This document shows, in pieces, positions 1 to 9,213 of a stretch of 56,227 bases of DNA (within the stretch, counting starts at the first letter, position 1; the number at the start of each line of letters is the position of its first letter). The stretch comes from a virus. The position numbers were made by a program, and so were the translations under genes. The DNA lies in the IMG/VR virus record IMGVR_UViG_3300046003_007106, positions 1-56,227 of that record; one strand, 5' to 3'. The notes below the pieces were generated by a model. That model ran no database searches. It was not told the origin of the DNA and was given only the letters and a program-made list of their open reading frames with translations.

Positions 1-690
1 GGGATTGAAACAATATATGATGATCATATTGATGATGAAAGAATAAGTTTTTATTTGGGTAAAGAAAATAAATTATTCTTTTATTCGGTTATTAACGGTA
101 AACTAGAAAATTTAGACCAGGTACCAACCTGTACCATTAACGGTACGGGATATACTGTTAACCAAAAAACAAAAGGTGTTTATTATGTAACAGTTGGTGG
201 TGATGAATCAAATTTTGTTAGTTACACAGAGTATAACGATATTTGGAGCGGGATTGTTTATAATGGGAATGCTAGACCTAATGTTAAATTAAGATTCGTC
301 CCAATTGACGCTGATAGGTATTACAACTTTAATATGGATGCTTTGGATGACACCAGATATGGTTTATCTTTGAGCGGTATAAAGGTTGGTGAAAGTTTAC
401 AGCAAGGTGAACAGAGAAAGGTTAACATCCTTTTAAGAAAACCATATACTGTTTCTGAATACTATGTAAGTAATAGTGTTTATTATAAATTATACGTTAA
501 ACAAGGGCCAGCTATTATTGATATTTTTGATTGGCAGCTAGCGAATAAAGCGTTAAATAATAACTATTTTACGATTGACACGACTTGGTTGGTACCACAA
601 AGGTATTTTGTTGATATCAAAATAGAAACGAACGGTGAAACAACATTACATGGTAATGAATTACATTTTGATGTTGTAAATAAAGCGTAA
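1..690 (+). CDS. Unknown structural-type protein, 5' end outside window
   Basis: The frame is open from base 1, so the true start lies upstream; the in-frame TTG at 55 should not be read as the start. The visible 229 residues are rich in Asn, Tyr, Thr and Val and look mostly beta-stranded. There is no signal peptide, membrane segment or motif that I recognise. Only 3 bases separate it from the next gene, so the two are probably co-expressed. Its place a few genes before the terminase suggests a tail or neck protein, but that is inference from position alone. Confidence 0.6.
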   Translation, partial: GIETIYDDHIDDERISFYLGKENKLFFYSVINGKLENLDQVPTCTINGTGYTVNQKTKGVYYVTVGGDESNFVSYTEYNDIWSGIVYNGNARPNVKLRFVPIDADRYYNFNMDALDDTRYGLSLSGIKVGESLQQGEQRKVNILLRKPYTVSEYYVSNSVYYKLYVKQGPAIIDIFDWQLANKALNNNYFTIDTTWLVPQRYFVDIKIETNGETTLHGNELHFDVVNKA

Positions 691-693
691 TAT

Positions 694-1098
694 ATGTATT
701 TAATTTATATAAACCCACTTAATAAAAATTTTAAAGGTCAATACACCTATGAGTTTATCTTAACAAAACGTTTAGATAATGTTGAGTATGGTGATGATTG
801 GGATGTACAACCAGCGTCAAGTGGTTCACCAACACCACCAAACGTTAAACAAATTGAATCAATTGGTATATTAAAATCTGACGATATTGAATTAGATTTG
901 GCTATAAATTCAGACACATTCTCAATGTATGATTGTGTTGAAGGTATTATAGCCCTTGGGTGGGAATCAGAATCACCTGAAATCGATGATAGATTGGTTT
1001 TTAGATACGGTGAGACTATTGAGTCGGTAAAAGAAAAAATATACAGTAGAGATAAACTACTAACAATAATAAATAAAGAAGAAATAGATAAATTCTAA
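694..1098 (+). CDS. Hypothetical protein, 134 aa
   Basis: This short acidic protein has no recognisable family. It starts with MYLIYINPLNKN and has a Ser/Pro-rich turn near residue 45. The ATG lies 3 bases after the preceding stop, and the stop (TAA) shares one base with the ATG of the next gene, so this is an operon with coupled translation. There is no signal peptide or membrane helix. A minor virion protein is plausible from context only. Confidence 0.6.
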   Translation: MYLIYINPLNKNFKGQYTYEFILTKRLDNVEYGDDWDVQPASSGSPTPPNVKQIESIGILKSDDIELDLAINSDTFSMYDCVEGIIALGWESESPEIDDRLVFRYGETIESVKEKIYSRDKLLTIINKEEIDKF

Positions 1099-1913
1099 TG
1101 GAAAACACAGAAAAAAATTATGATGATGTGATTGCTAAAGCAATTACGGATCCAGAAGGTACAATGCAAAGTTTAGATAACGCGAAAAATACGTTACAAC
1201 AATTATCAGATAAAGTAAATCAAGTAAAAGCTACTGCTGGTGTACAGGATACAAACAGTGGTATGCAAACAGAAGATGATTCTGCTAGTCAGTGGTCTTT
1301 TGAAGATACCATTGATGAGCTAATGTCTAAAATTTCAGGTTATACGTATTACGATTTACCATGGTCTAAAAGAAATACACCAAAAAGTGATAGATATAAT
1401 ATTAATGATGAATCTGGTACAGTTAAAGCGAACGCATCTGAAGATGATGTTATTGAGTATGCTAATACTGTTTATAATGATATGGTTGACAATGAGTCTG
1501 AGGAGTTTAAAACTTTTGATGATGCTAAAAACGCTTTAGAAAATGGGGGTCGTTTTAAAATTGTTAATGTCGATGACACCAAACAAATAGGTTTATTCCC
1601 AACTGAAAAAAATAAAGAAATGCGAGAACCATCAAATACTGTTATTAGTAAAATGGATGATGCAACTTACCAAGCTTTTCTTGATGGGTTTAAAACCCCT
1701 TATATGCGCAGCCAAATTAACCAAATCATTGATTTATTAAAAGCTAATAAACAAAAAGAAGCTTACACACAATTAAGACGATCTTTAGATTCTTTAAAAG
1801 AAAACAAAGAAAATTTGGTTAATTCAGAAACATTTCGTATTATTGCAGAGTCAGAAAAACCAAAATTGACAAAATCGGATATTTTGGAATTTGTTAAACA
1901 ACGTAAAAAATAA
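1098..1913 (+). CDS. Hypothetical acidic protein, 271 aa
   Basis: The ATG overlaps the preceding stop by one base. The protein is hydrophilic and acidic, with helical N- and C-terminal parts (residues 1-45 and about 200-271) that could form coiled coils. The middle is rich in Asp/Asn and may be flexible. No enzyme motif is visible. It belongs to the same operon as the two genes before it. I do not recognise it; a structural or chaperone-like phage role is possible. Confidence 0.6.
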   Translation: MENTEKNYDDVIAKAITDPEGTMQSLDNAKNTLQQLSDKVNQVKATAGVQDTNSGMQTEDDSASQWSFEDTIDELMSKISGYTYYDLPWSKRNTPKSDRYNINDESGTVKANASEDDVIEYANTVYNDMVDNESEEFKTFDDAKNALENGGRFKIVNVDDTKQIGLFPTEKNKEMREPSNTVISKMDDATYQAFLDGFKTPYMRSQINQIIDLLKANKQKEAYTQLRRSLDSLKENKENLVNSETFRIIAESEKPKLTKSDILEFVKQRKK

Positions 1914-1922
1914 ATTTGTAAC

Positions 1923-2054
1923 ATGAAAAGTAATCAAGAAAACCCAACACAGACACCTGTTGAAACACCAGTAAAGACACCAACACCAGTTAAGGATCCA
2001 TCAAAAATTGACATCCCTAGCCCAAAAACAAACCCTGGTAGACCAAAAGCTTAA
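1923..2054 (+). CDS. Small proline/threonine-rich peptide, 43 aa
   Basis: An ATG 9 bases after the preceding stop opens a 43-codon frame ending in TAA. The product is almost entirely Pro, Thr, Lys and Asn, with repeated PVETPVKTP-like units, so it is probably unstructured. The spacing fits the operon, and the composition is not that of random AT-rich sequence. It is followed by a promoter and a terminator-like hairpin, which makes it the last gene of this transcription unit. The function is unknown. Confidence 0.5.
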   Translation: MKSNQENPTQTPVETPVKTPTPVKDPSKIDIPSPKTNPGRPKA

Positions 2055-2060
2055 AAAAAA

Positions 2061-2092
2061 TTTGGTTATTTAAAAACTTTTACCTACATTTG
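2061..2092 (+). promoter_or_regulatory. Bacteroidota-type promoter for gene at 2124
   Basis: TTTG (2061-2064) is followed after 20 bases by TACATTTG (2085-2092). This matches the Bacteroidota consensus TTTG-N19-TAnnTTTG. Confidence 0.6.
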
Positions 2093-2122
2093 CCTTGTTA
2101 AATATAAACAAGGCATTTTTTT
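2092..2122 (+). terminator. Hairpin plus T-tract just before the ATG at 2124
   Basis: GCCTTGTT (2092-2099) pairs perfectly with AACAAGGC (2107-2114) around a 7-base loop and is followed by a run of eight T. It has the form of an intrinsic terminator for the operon at 1-2054. Because it lies between the promoter at 2061-2092 and the ATG at 2124, it could also act as an attenuator of the next gene. Confidence 0.6.
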
Positions 2123-2123
2123 T

Positions 2124-3260
2124 ATGAGAAACTCAGGACTACAATTGGGGGATTACCCAAATTTTATCGCTAAAGCGACAGTTACCGCATTAACCAAAAG
2201 AACACACCCTTTGGCTAAAATGCCTTACTACGACCAATCCACACATCCAGAAAGCTGGAGAGAGGAAGTTATTGCGTCTGAAAGATATAAAGAGTTGGTT
2301 GACTCTTATTGTAACACATTTGGGATTGATAAATCACAACTAAACCCAATGGAAGTTATGTTGTCAGCTGGTAAAAATTTAATGGAAGCGACTAATAAAG
2401 AGAACGGTAATAGGTTAAAACTATGTAAACTTGCTGAAAAAATTATAAGAGAACAGTGGTTTATTGGTAAAGATGAGGTTATTTTTGATTTAGAAATATT
2501 AGAACCAGGTAAAATTAAATTACCTGAGGAAATAAATATGGAATCACCTTTAACTGAAGAAGAAAAAGAGGAACTTGAAAATGAAATGGAAGATGAAATC
2601 GTAAAAAGAAGAACGATTAATGCTCTAGCACAAGGTGCGTCATTAAGGGGTCATTATTTATTTCATTTATATCGTTCTGAAATTGAGGAGATTGTACCAG
2701 ATATTACTGATTGCTACCAAAAATCTTTAATCGCTAATGACTTATTTTATTATTTAATTAGCGATGGGATGTTTCAACAGCAGATTGAATCGGCTGATTC
2801 GAATAATGCAGGTTACGTTAAGCTTGACTTTAGTGGGGAAACACCTAAAATTATAGCAAAAGCAATTAATTTGCCGATATTAATTCACGAAATGATAAAA
2901 GGTATCATCTCTTTATTATCTGTGGTTGGTTTACCAGAAGAAAACACAGATAAAGTAATTGATTATACCGATACAATTATTTCTGAATTATGGGATATTC
3001 GTTTATTCCCTATTATATGGGCTAATTTTCACGCTTTAATTGATGAAGAAGATTATGACATTAAAAAATTAATCTTAATCGATCTCTTCAAAAGAGATGC
3101 TAAAGATTTTATTGATTTTATGTCGTTGTTAGAACATCGACCTGATTACGCTAAAAAAGAGATAAAAGATATTGTTAAAGAAAAAAGAATGGAAATTATG
3201 GAATATAATTTTATTAAAGATGACTTTGATAATATTGATTTAAGCGATTTAGGACTATAA
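2124..3260 (+). CDS. Hypothetical protein before the large terminase, 378 aa
   Basis: This is a largely helical, acidic protein with a strongly charged stretch around residues 140-165 and no motif I can assign. It lies directly upstream of the large terminase, where a small terminase subunit might be expected. At 378 residues it is too long for the usual small terminase, and no N-terminal helix-turn-helix is evident. Unlike the terminase it has its own host-type promoter, so it may be expressed earlier. The function is unknown. Confidence 0.65.
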   Translation: MRNSGLQLGDYPNFIAKATVTALTKRTHPLAKMPYYDQSTHPESWREEVIASERYKELVDSYCNTFGIDKSQLNPMEVMLSAGKNLMEATNKENGNRLKLCKLAEKIIREQWFIGKDEVIFDLEILEPGKIKLPEEINMESPLTEEEKEELENEMEDEIVKRRTINALAQGASLRGHYLFHLYRSEIEEIVPDITDCYQKSLIANDLFYYLISDGMFQQQIESADSNNAGYVKLDFSGETPKIIAKAINLPILIHEMIKGIISLLSVVGLPEENTDKVIDYTDTIISELWDIRLFPIIWANFHALIDEEDYDIKKLILIDLFKRDAKDFIDFMSLLEHRPDYAKKEIKDIVKEKRMEIMEYNFIKDDFDNIDLSDLGL

Positions 3261-3265
3261 TAAAC

Positions 3266-3273
3266 TATTTATA
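3266..3273 (+). promoter_or_regulatory. Late-promoter-like element for terminase
   Basis: TATTTATA lies 15 bases before the TTG start of the terminase gene. Confidence 0.55.
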
Positions 3274-3288
3274 TGTAAAGAATAACAC

Positions 3289-5097
3289 TTGGCTAAACAA
3301 ATTACTGATAAGAAAGAATTACTAATAGAGTATGCGAAGTGCTCTCAAGATTTTTGTTATGTTATAGAAAGTTATTTTGAAACTTTTGACAAAACCAGAG
3401 AAGGGTATGTACCTTTTGAACTTTTCGATGGTCAAAAAAAACTTGTTGATAATTACAAAAAACATAGATTTAATTTAGTTTTAAAATATCGCCAGGCTGG
3501 TATATCAACTGTTACAGCTGCGTATTCCGCTGTACTTACGGCGTTTGCTAGTCCAGATAGACCTGAGAAGGTTTTGATCCTTGCTAATAAACAGGAAACG
3601 GCAATTGAATTTCAAAACAAAATTATTAATTTTATCAAACAACTACCTGATTGGGTAAATGTTTCATTTGATAAATCATCACAAAAACACGTTAGATTAT
3701 CTAACGGTTCGGAAATTAAAGCCGTTGCGACATCACAGGATGCCTTGCGTGGTTACACACCAACTGTTTTATTAATTGATGAGGCCGCCTTCGTTGAAGG
3801 TGGTCAAGAATTATGGACAGCGTGTTTGGCTTCAATCGGTACTGGTGGTAAAGCTGTATTGATCTCAACCCCTAATGGGTTAGACCCAATTTATTACGCT
3901 TCGTATGAAGGTGCTATCAAAGGTGATAACAGTTTCTGTGTTACACACTTAAAATGGTGGCAAGATCCACGATTCAACAAAGATTTACGTTTAATTAAGA
4001 CTAAAGATATTGTTGATTGGATTCAAAAACCAGCATCTGAAAAAGATGAAGATATTATTGAATCGGTTATTGATTTACACCTAGATGTTATAAATAAATT
4101 TATCACTGAAGGGTATAAACCACAATCCACATGGTATGAAAATATGTGTAGGGATATGAACTTCAACAAACGTATGATAAATCAAGAATTAGAATGCGCC
4201 TTTATTGGTTCTGGTGATAACGTTATTGAAGGTGAGGTAATCAGAAAACAGGAACAAGAAAATGTTATTGACCCGATTGTTAAAGACAAGGCTTGGGATA
4301 GTAATCTATGGATATGGAAATTACCTGAAAAGGGTCATAGATATATCTTAGCACTTGACGTATCTCGTGGTGATTCTGAGGATGCCACAGGTATGTGTAT
4401 TATTGATTATGATACCTTTGAACAGGTATTAGAATATCATGGTAAAGTCCCACCAGATGTAGCCGCATTAATTGTGGATCAATACGGTAGGATGTACGAT
4501 GCGTTATCTACATTTGATATTACAGGTGGTATGGGTATCGCGTCAACACAAAAACTTAAAGAGTTAAATTATCCTAAAAAATTATTACATTACGATAAAG
4601 AAGGTGATAGTAATAGTATGTACTTTATACCAGATGATAATTCCATCCCAGGTATAAATTTTGCTTCAAAAAATAGAAGAGGTCAAATTGTGGCTGCTTT
4701 AGAAGAAGCGGTTGCTAGAGGTGGTTTTAAAATCAGAAGTGAAAGGTTGACAGCTGAGTTAAAAAAATTCGTTTATAAAAATGGTAAACCAGACCATATG
4801 AAAGGTTCACACGATGACCTTATCATGGCCCTTGGTATGTGTTTATTTGTTGCAAACACCTCATTTAAAAGATTACAAGAATCAGATAATATGACCAGAG
4901 CTATGCTAGATAGCTGGAAGATAACAACTAATAACGCAAAAACAGAAGCAGACTATTTATTAAAAGACATAACTAGCTCACCAAACCCAGATAAATCATA
5001 TTATAATTCTGATGAATTTGCATCAAGTAATAATATGATGAATACAAAGGAATTTGGTTGGTTATTTGGTGTAATGAAAACTAAACCTAATAATTAA
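3289..5097 (+). CDS. terL: Terminase large subunit (DNA packaging motor)
   Basis: This 602-residue protein is the ATPase/nuclease that packages DNA into the prohead. The ATPase half has a Walker-A-like KYRQAGIST (residues 66-74), Walker B VLLIDEAAF (160-168) and the coupling motif ISTPNG. The RNase-H-like nuclease half has an LALDVSRGD motif near residue 356 and a C-terminal HDDL near 508. The length is close to T4 gp17. An in-frame TAA lies only two codons upstream and no ATG precedes the conserved part, so the start is TTG at 3289, which is unusual here. It heads the late head-gene block. Confidence 0.95.
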   Translation: MAKQITDKKELLIEYAKCSQDFCYVIESYFETFDKTREGYVPFELFDGQKKLVDNYKKHRFNLVLKYRQAGISTVTAAYSAVLTAFASPDRPEKVLILANKQETAIEFQNKIINFIKQLPDWVNVSFDKSSQKHVRLSNGSEIKAVATSQDALRGYTPTVLLIDEAAFVEGGQELWTACLASIGTGGKAVLISTPNGLDPIYYASYEGAIKGDNSFCVTHLKWWQDPRFNKDLRLIKTKDIVDWIQKPASEKDEDIIESVIDLHLDVINKFITEGYKPQSTWYENMCRDMNFNKRMINQELECAFIGSGDNVIEGEVIRKQEQENVIDPIVKDKAWDSNLWIWKLPEKGHRYILALDVSRGDSEDATGMCIIDYDTFEQVLEYHGKVPPDVAALIVDQYGRMYDALSTFDITGGMGIASTQKLKELNYPKKLLHYDKEGDSNSMYFIPDDNSIPGINFASKNRRGQIVAALEEAVARGGFKIRSERLTAELKKFVYKNGKPDHMKGSHDDLIMALGMCLFVANTSFKRLQESDNMTRAMLDSWKITTNNAKTEADYLLKDITSSPNPDKSYYNSDEFASSNNMMNTKEFGWLFGVMKTKPNN

Positions 5098-5111
5098 AAA
5101 TAACTAAAAAA

Positions 5112-5351
5112 ATGGGAAATATAATTAAACAAGCTAGAAGTAGCGGACCTGGATCAACATCAATCGTTAGAGAAACTAACCCAAAAAATTTGGATAAAAA
5201 TGATGCTAAGTCGTTACAAAGAAATGTTGATGCTATCAAATGTTCACCAGAGTCAGATGGTACAACAACATATGTGCAAAAAAAAGAATGGGACGAAGCT
5301 GGGGAAAAATACAAATACCCACCTTATGTTTTATGTGAATACGTAAATTAA
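5112..5351 (+). CDS. Small hypothetical protein, 79 aa
   Basis: This small gene fits between terminase and portal with gaps of 14 and 6 bases, so it is almost certainly translated as part of the head operon. The product is hydrophilic, with a Gly/Ser/Thr-rich start (RSSGPGSTS) and a Tyr/Pro-rich end, and has no membrane segment. The antisense reading frame over the same bases is a shadow. The function is unknown. Confidence 0.6.
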   Translation: MGNIIKQARSSGPGSTSIVRETNPKNLDKNDAKSLQRNVDAIKCSPESDGTTTYVQKKEWDEAGEKYKYPPYVLCEYVN

Positions 5352-5357
5352 AAATAT

Positions 5358-8300
5358 ATGGCAGACAATAGATTAACAATATTTCAAAGATTAAATAAAG
5401 CTCTCGGTAATGAAGTCGATGGACCTAAATATGTCATTGACCCAAGTTCATTCAACGGATTAAGTGGTGATGATTTGGAACAAAAAAAATTAGAGGCGCA
5501 ACAAACACTATATTTACAAAATCAGTGGAAAAAAATTGATAATGAACTTTATCAAAAAGCTGTTTATTATGAACCAACAAGAATTGCATCATATTACGAT
5601 TATGAGGCCATGGAATATTCAATTATTGGAGATACTAAAATAGCTACACCAGACGGTTTTATAACTATAAAAGAACTAGCTGATAAAGGTAGAGATTATG
5701 AGTTTATAACATACGCTTATGATCATAACCTTAAAAAGGTTGTACCAGCAATGGCAAGAAACGCACATTACACACGTGATGAAATGACATATAAGATAAC
5801 TTTTGATGATAATAGTTTTATTATTGCAACATATGGTCATAGATTTTTAAAACGTGACGGTGTTTTTGAGATGTTAGAAAATCTAAAACCAGGTGATTCA
5901 ATGATGCCGTTTTACCGTAAATCATTTTATAATAATGAAAAATATAATTGGGTTTATACTTGTAATAATGAAGAAGGTCATAATGGTTGGGTTGCCGAAC
6001 ATACTTTAGTTGCTGAATGGTTTTATAACCAAAAATTAAAAGAAAACGAAGAAGTTCATCATATAGATTTTAATGGTAAAAACAATAACCCAGAAAATTT
6101 AAAAATATGGGATATATCGGAACATAGAGCTTATCACGCAAGATTAAATAATGAAAAATTATGGTCTAACCCAGACTATAGAGCTAAAATGCTTGAAATA
6201 AGTAAACGTACCGATAACAAACATCACTGGAATGGTGAAAGATCTGGTGAAAATAACCCAGCGTATATTAAAATAGATTTTAACACAGTAATAAATGTTG
6301 CGAAAGAAAAAAGAACGATTGAATTAACGGCAAAACATTTAGGTGTTTCTTACAGAAAAATACAAAATGAATTAAGATTTAATGGTTTTAAAAATTGGGA
6401 TGATTTTTTAAGTGTTTATAAAATTAAAAAATATAGACCAATATCTGAAAACTTTGAGTCAATTAATTTTAAGTTAATACCTTGGGATTTATTAGTTGAT
6501 ACAGCGAAAGAAGAAAAATTAATGGTTAAAGTTTGTGTTAAATTAAATATCACATTAGGTAAATTAAGATCAACATTAAGACAAGGTGGTTATAATAATT
6601 GGAAAACTTTTACAGATGCATATGGTATTACTATGGGTAAAACTGGTAGAAAAAAACAAGATGTTATGGTTGTAAACCATAAAATTGTTAGTATTGAACC
6701 TTATGGTATAATGCCTGTTTATGATTTAACAGTACCTGGATATAAAAATTTCGCAACTGATACAATATTTTCACATAACACACCAGAAATTTCTGTTGCG
6801 TTGGATATCTTTGCTGAAGAAGCGACAACTGCAAATGAAAGCGGTAAGGTTTTAACAATTTATTCTGATAGCACCAGAATAAAAAAAGAGTTAACAGATT
6901 TATTTGAAAATGTATTAGATATTAACGCTAACCTCACAGCTTGGGCTAGAAACGTATGTAAATATGGTGATAATTTTGTTTACAATAAAATCGTACCTAA
7001 TCAGGGTATTATTGGTGTAACACAATTACCGAATATTGAGATGACAAGATCTGAACCAGGTTTTTCAAAAATTACAAGTTTAGGTGACCAACAAAAAGAA
7101 AAGAATATTAAATTTTTCTGGAAAGATAAAAATGTTGAATTTAACTCATTTGAAATTTCTCACTTTAGATTGCTTGGTGATGATAGAAGATTACCTTACG
7201 GTACATCGATGCTTGAAAAAGTGAGAAGAATTTGGAAACAATTATTGTTATCTGAGGATGCGATGTTAGTATATCGTGTAACCAGAGCACCAGAAAGACG
7301 TGTTTACAAAGTATTCGTTGGTAATATGGATGATAAAGACGTTGATGCTTATGTTGATAAAATCGCCAATAACTTTAAAAGGGTTAATATGGTTAATAAG
7401 GATAACGGTAATCAGGATACACGTTATAATGCATTAGCTGTCGATCAGGATTATTTTATCCCTGTTAGAGATCCAAGCCTTGCGATGCCAATTGAGACGC
7501 TTCCTGGGGCCCAAAACTTATCAGAAATAGCTGACATCGAGTATATCCAAAAGAAAATGCTTGCGGCGCTTAGAGTACCTAAAGCTTTTATTGGTTTTGA
7601 AGAAACAACTGGTGATGGTAAAAACTTAGCTATTCTTGATGTTCGTTTTGCGAGAGCTGTACATAGAATACAAAAAGCTCTTATTCAAGAGTTAAATAAA
7701 ATGGCTATTATCCATTTATACACCAAAGGTTTTACAGATGACTTAGAAAACTTTACGTTAACATTAACAAGCCCATCTACCCAAGCTGAGATGCTTAAAA
7801 TCCAAAACTTGAAAGAAAAAATTACGTTATATCGTGATGCTGTCTCTGACGCTGGTAACGGATTCTCTGCTATGTCAATGACACATGCTAAAAAAGAAAT
7901 CTTAAATATGAGTGATGATGAGATTAAACTTGATATCCAAAGACAAGCTGTTGAAAAAGCTGGTGGTGAGGAGATTAAAACTCTTGGTGAAACCATTAAA
8001 CAAACTGGTATATTCAGAGATATCTACAAAATATATAAAATTGACCCTAACAACATGACACTTGGTGGTACTGGTGCTGAAAGCGCTGGTGGTGGTATGG
8101 GTGACATCGGTAATATGGGTGGTGGTGCTGAAAGTGCTGGTGGAACTGATTTTACAACACCATTAGAAGTTCCAGGAGCTGAGGCTGGTGCTGAAATACC
8201 AGGCCCTGAAACAGCTGGTGCGGCCCCAGAAACAGCTGCTGAATTACCAGGTGCTGAAGAACCTTTAGCTGAGATAACCAAAAGAAAATTAGACGCTAAA

Positions 8301-8363
8301 AATAAGTTAATCAATGAAGCTCTTAAAAAAACAATTGATGAAATTGATAATTTATTAGTATAA
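5358..8363 (+). CDS. Portal protein (T4 gp20-like) with in-frame intein
   Basis: The 1001-codon gene encodes a portal of 614 residues interrupted by a 387-residue intein after residue 87. Joining the two sides rebuilds the portal signature EAMEY-TPEISVALDIFAEEAT, which is found intact in T4-like portals. The portal forms the dodecameric vertex through which DNA enters and to which the neck binds. Downstream are the typical portal regions (LPYGTSMLEKVRRIWKQL, RAPERRVYKVFVGNM). The last ~130 residues include a Gly/Ala/Glu/Pro-rich low-complexity linker (about 895-970) and a helical end. The gene lies in the head module, 6 bases after its upstream neighbour. Confidence 0.92.
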   Translation: MADNRLTIFQRLNKALGNEVDGPKYVIDPSSFNGLSGDDLEQKKLEAQQTLYLQNQWKKIDNELYQKAVYYEPTRIASYYDYEAMEYSIIGDTKIATPDGFITIKELADKGRDYEFITYAYDHNLKKVVPAMARNAHYTRDEMTYKITFDDNSFIIATYGHRFLKRDGVFEMLENLKPGDSMMPFYRKSFYNNEKYNWVYTCNNEEGHNGWVAEHTLVAEWFYNQKLKENEEVHHIDFNGKNNNPENLKIWDISEHRAYHARLNNEKLWSNPDYRAKMLEISKRTDNKHHWNGERSGENNPAYIKIDFNTVINVAKEKRTIELTAKHLGVSYRKIQNELRFNGFKNWDDFLSVYKIKKYRPISENFESINFKLIPWDLLVDTAKEEKLMVKVCVKLNITLGKLRSTLRQGGYNNWKTFTDAYGITMGKTGRKKQDVMVVNHKIVSIEPYGIMPVYDLTVPGYKNFATDTIFSHNTPEISVALDIFAEEATTANESGKVLTIYSDSTRIKKELTDLFENVLDINANLTAWARNVCKYGDNFVYNKIVPNQGIIGVTQLPNIEMTRSEPGFSKITSLGDQQKEKNIKFFWKDKNVEFNSFEISHFRLLGDDRRLPYGTSMLEKVRRIWKQLLLSEDAMLVYRVTRAPERRVYKVFVGNMDDKDVDAYVDKIANNFKRVNMVNKDNGNQDTRYNALAVDQDYFIPVRDPSLAMPIETLPGAQNLSEIADIEYIQKKMLAALRVPKAFIGFEETTGDGKNLAILDVRFARAVHRIQKALIQELNKMAIIHLYTKGFTDDLENFTLTLTSPSTQAEMLKIQNLKEKITLYRDAVSDAGNGFSAMSMTHAKKEILNMSDDEIKLDIQRQAVEKAGGEEIKTLGETIKQTGIFRDIYKIYKIDPNNMTLGGTGAESAGGGMGDIGNMGGGAESAGGTDFTTPLEVPGAEAGAEIPGPETAGAAPETAAELPGAEEPLAEITKRKLDAKNKLINEALKKTIDEIDNLLV
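5619..6779 (+). other. Intein with HNH homing endonuclease inside portal gene
   Basis: The intein runs from Ser88 (start of SIIGDTKIATPDG, block A) to Asn474 (end of ATDTIFSHN, block G), with Thr475 as the +1 residue. A TxGH block B lies in ATYGHRFL and a block F in VYDLTVPGYKNFAT. The splicing residues (Ser, block-B His, His-Asn, Thr) are all present, so it should be active. Between the splicing blocks lies an HNH nuclease core (EVHHIDFNGKNNNPENL, His234/His235). After it come two similar helix-turn-helix units (AKHLGVSYRKIQNEL and CVKLNITLGKLRSTL), each followed by an NW-F-Y motif, which probably contact the target DNA. Confidence 0.9.
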
Positions 8364-8378
8364 TAAAAAAATAACTGA

Positions 8379-8386
8379 TATTTATA
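8379..8386 (+). promoter_or_regulatory. Late-promoter-like element for gene at 8403
   Basis: TATTTATA lies 16 bases before the ATG at 8403. Confidence 0.55.
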
Positions 8387-8402
8387 TAAAAATATTAAAC
8401 AG

Positions 8403-9116
8403 ATGTTTGGACAATTAAAAGAAAGTATTCTTTCAAACTTAGAAAAAACTTACCAAGAAAAAGGTGAAAAGGATTTTAAAAAATCTTTTGCCAAGTATGT
8501 TAAGGTATTAAAAGAAAATAACGTATTAAGAGAATTTAATGAGGTTTACAACTTATTAAATACAATGCGATTCGAAAACGAAGATATTGCAAAAGAATTT
8601 GTTGAAGAATCGATTACGCATTTAAAATCATTTGATTTAACAAAAGTTGATGCGTTAAAGGGTTTAACCGAAAACGTTGTTATTGTTAACAATACAATTA
8701 ACGAAAGTATGGACCAACTGGTTTTTAACCAAAAATTATCATTGGTTGATAAGGTTAAATATAAAACAATTTTGGTTAAACATTTAACTAGAGTTGTTGA
8801 GAATATCGCTTCAATAAATGAATCAATTGATAAAATCAATGAAAGCCTAGCCGATAAAATCTCAAAATTAAATGAAGAACAAGTTAAAGTTTTGAATTTA
8901 TTTGCTGAAAATAACGAATCTACTATCAATGGTTATTATACCACATTAATTGAAAACACCCAAAATATGGTTGAAGAAACTATAAATAAAGCTGATGATA
9001 TTATTGTTGTTAAAAAATTATTAGAAGTTAGATCAAAGTTAAATGGGATGAAAAGTCAAAAACCGTCTTTAGAGGTTATTGATAATATTCTTGATTTAAA
9101 GAAAAGTTTCGAATAA
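8403..9116 (+). CDS. Helical coiled-coil protein, 237 aa
   Basis: This protein is almost wholly alpha-helical and rich in Lys, Glu, Asn and Leu, with heptad-like spacing in residues 100-190 (INESIDKINESLADKISKL). There is no membrane segment or catalytic motif. Its place after the portal and before the protease corresponds to the T4 region that holds small prohead-core proteins (gp67/gp68), so a core role is possible but not shown. It has its own late-type element and ends in a strong terminator. Confidence 0.6.
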   Translation: MFGQLKESILSNLEKTYQEKGEKDFKKSFAKYVKVLKENNVLREFNEVYNLLNTMRFENEDIAKEFVEESITHLKSFDLTKVDALKGLTENVVIVNNTINESMDQLVFNQKLSLVDKVKYKTILVKHLTRVVENIASINESIDKINESLADKISKLNEEQVKVLNLFAENNESTINGYYTTLIENTQNMVEETINKADDIIVVKKLLEVRSKLNGMKSQKPSLEVIDNILDLKKSFE

Positions 9117-9137
9117 ACACACTTTTATAAAAAGTAA

Positions 9138-9167
9138 AACCAGGGTAGCGAATCCTGGTTTTTTTTG
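9138..9167 (+). terminator. Intrinsic terminator after gene at 8403
   Basis: AACCAGG (9138-9144) pairs with CCTGGTT (9154-9160) and the stem is followed by a T run. Two further small inverted repeats (GTTCC-N6-GGAAC at 9168-9183, CCGCT-TAT-AGCGG at 9195-9207) lie between this site and the convergent gene at 9214. They may serve the opposite strand. Confidence 0.8.
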
Positions 9168-9213
9168 TTCCATAACTGGAACGGTCCTAAAATACCGCTT
9201 ATAGCGGAGTATC

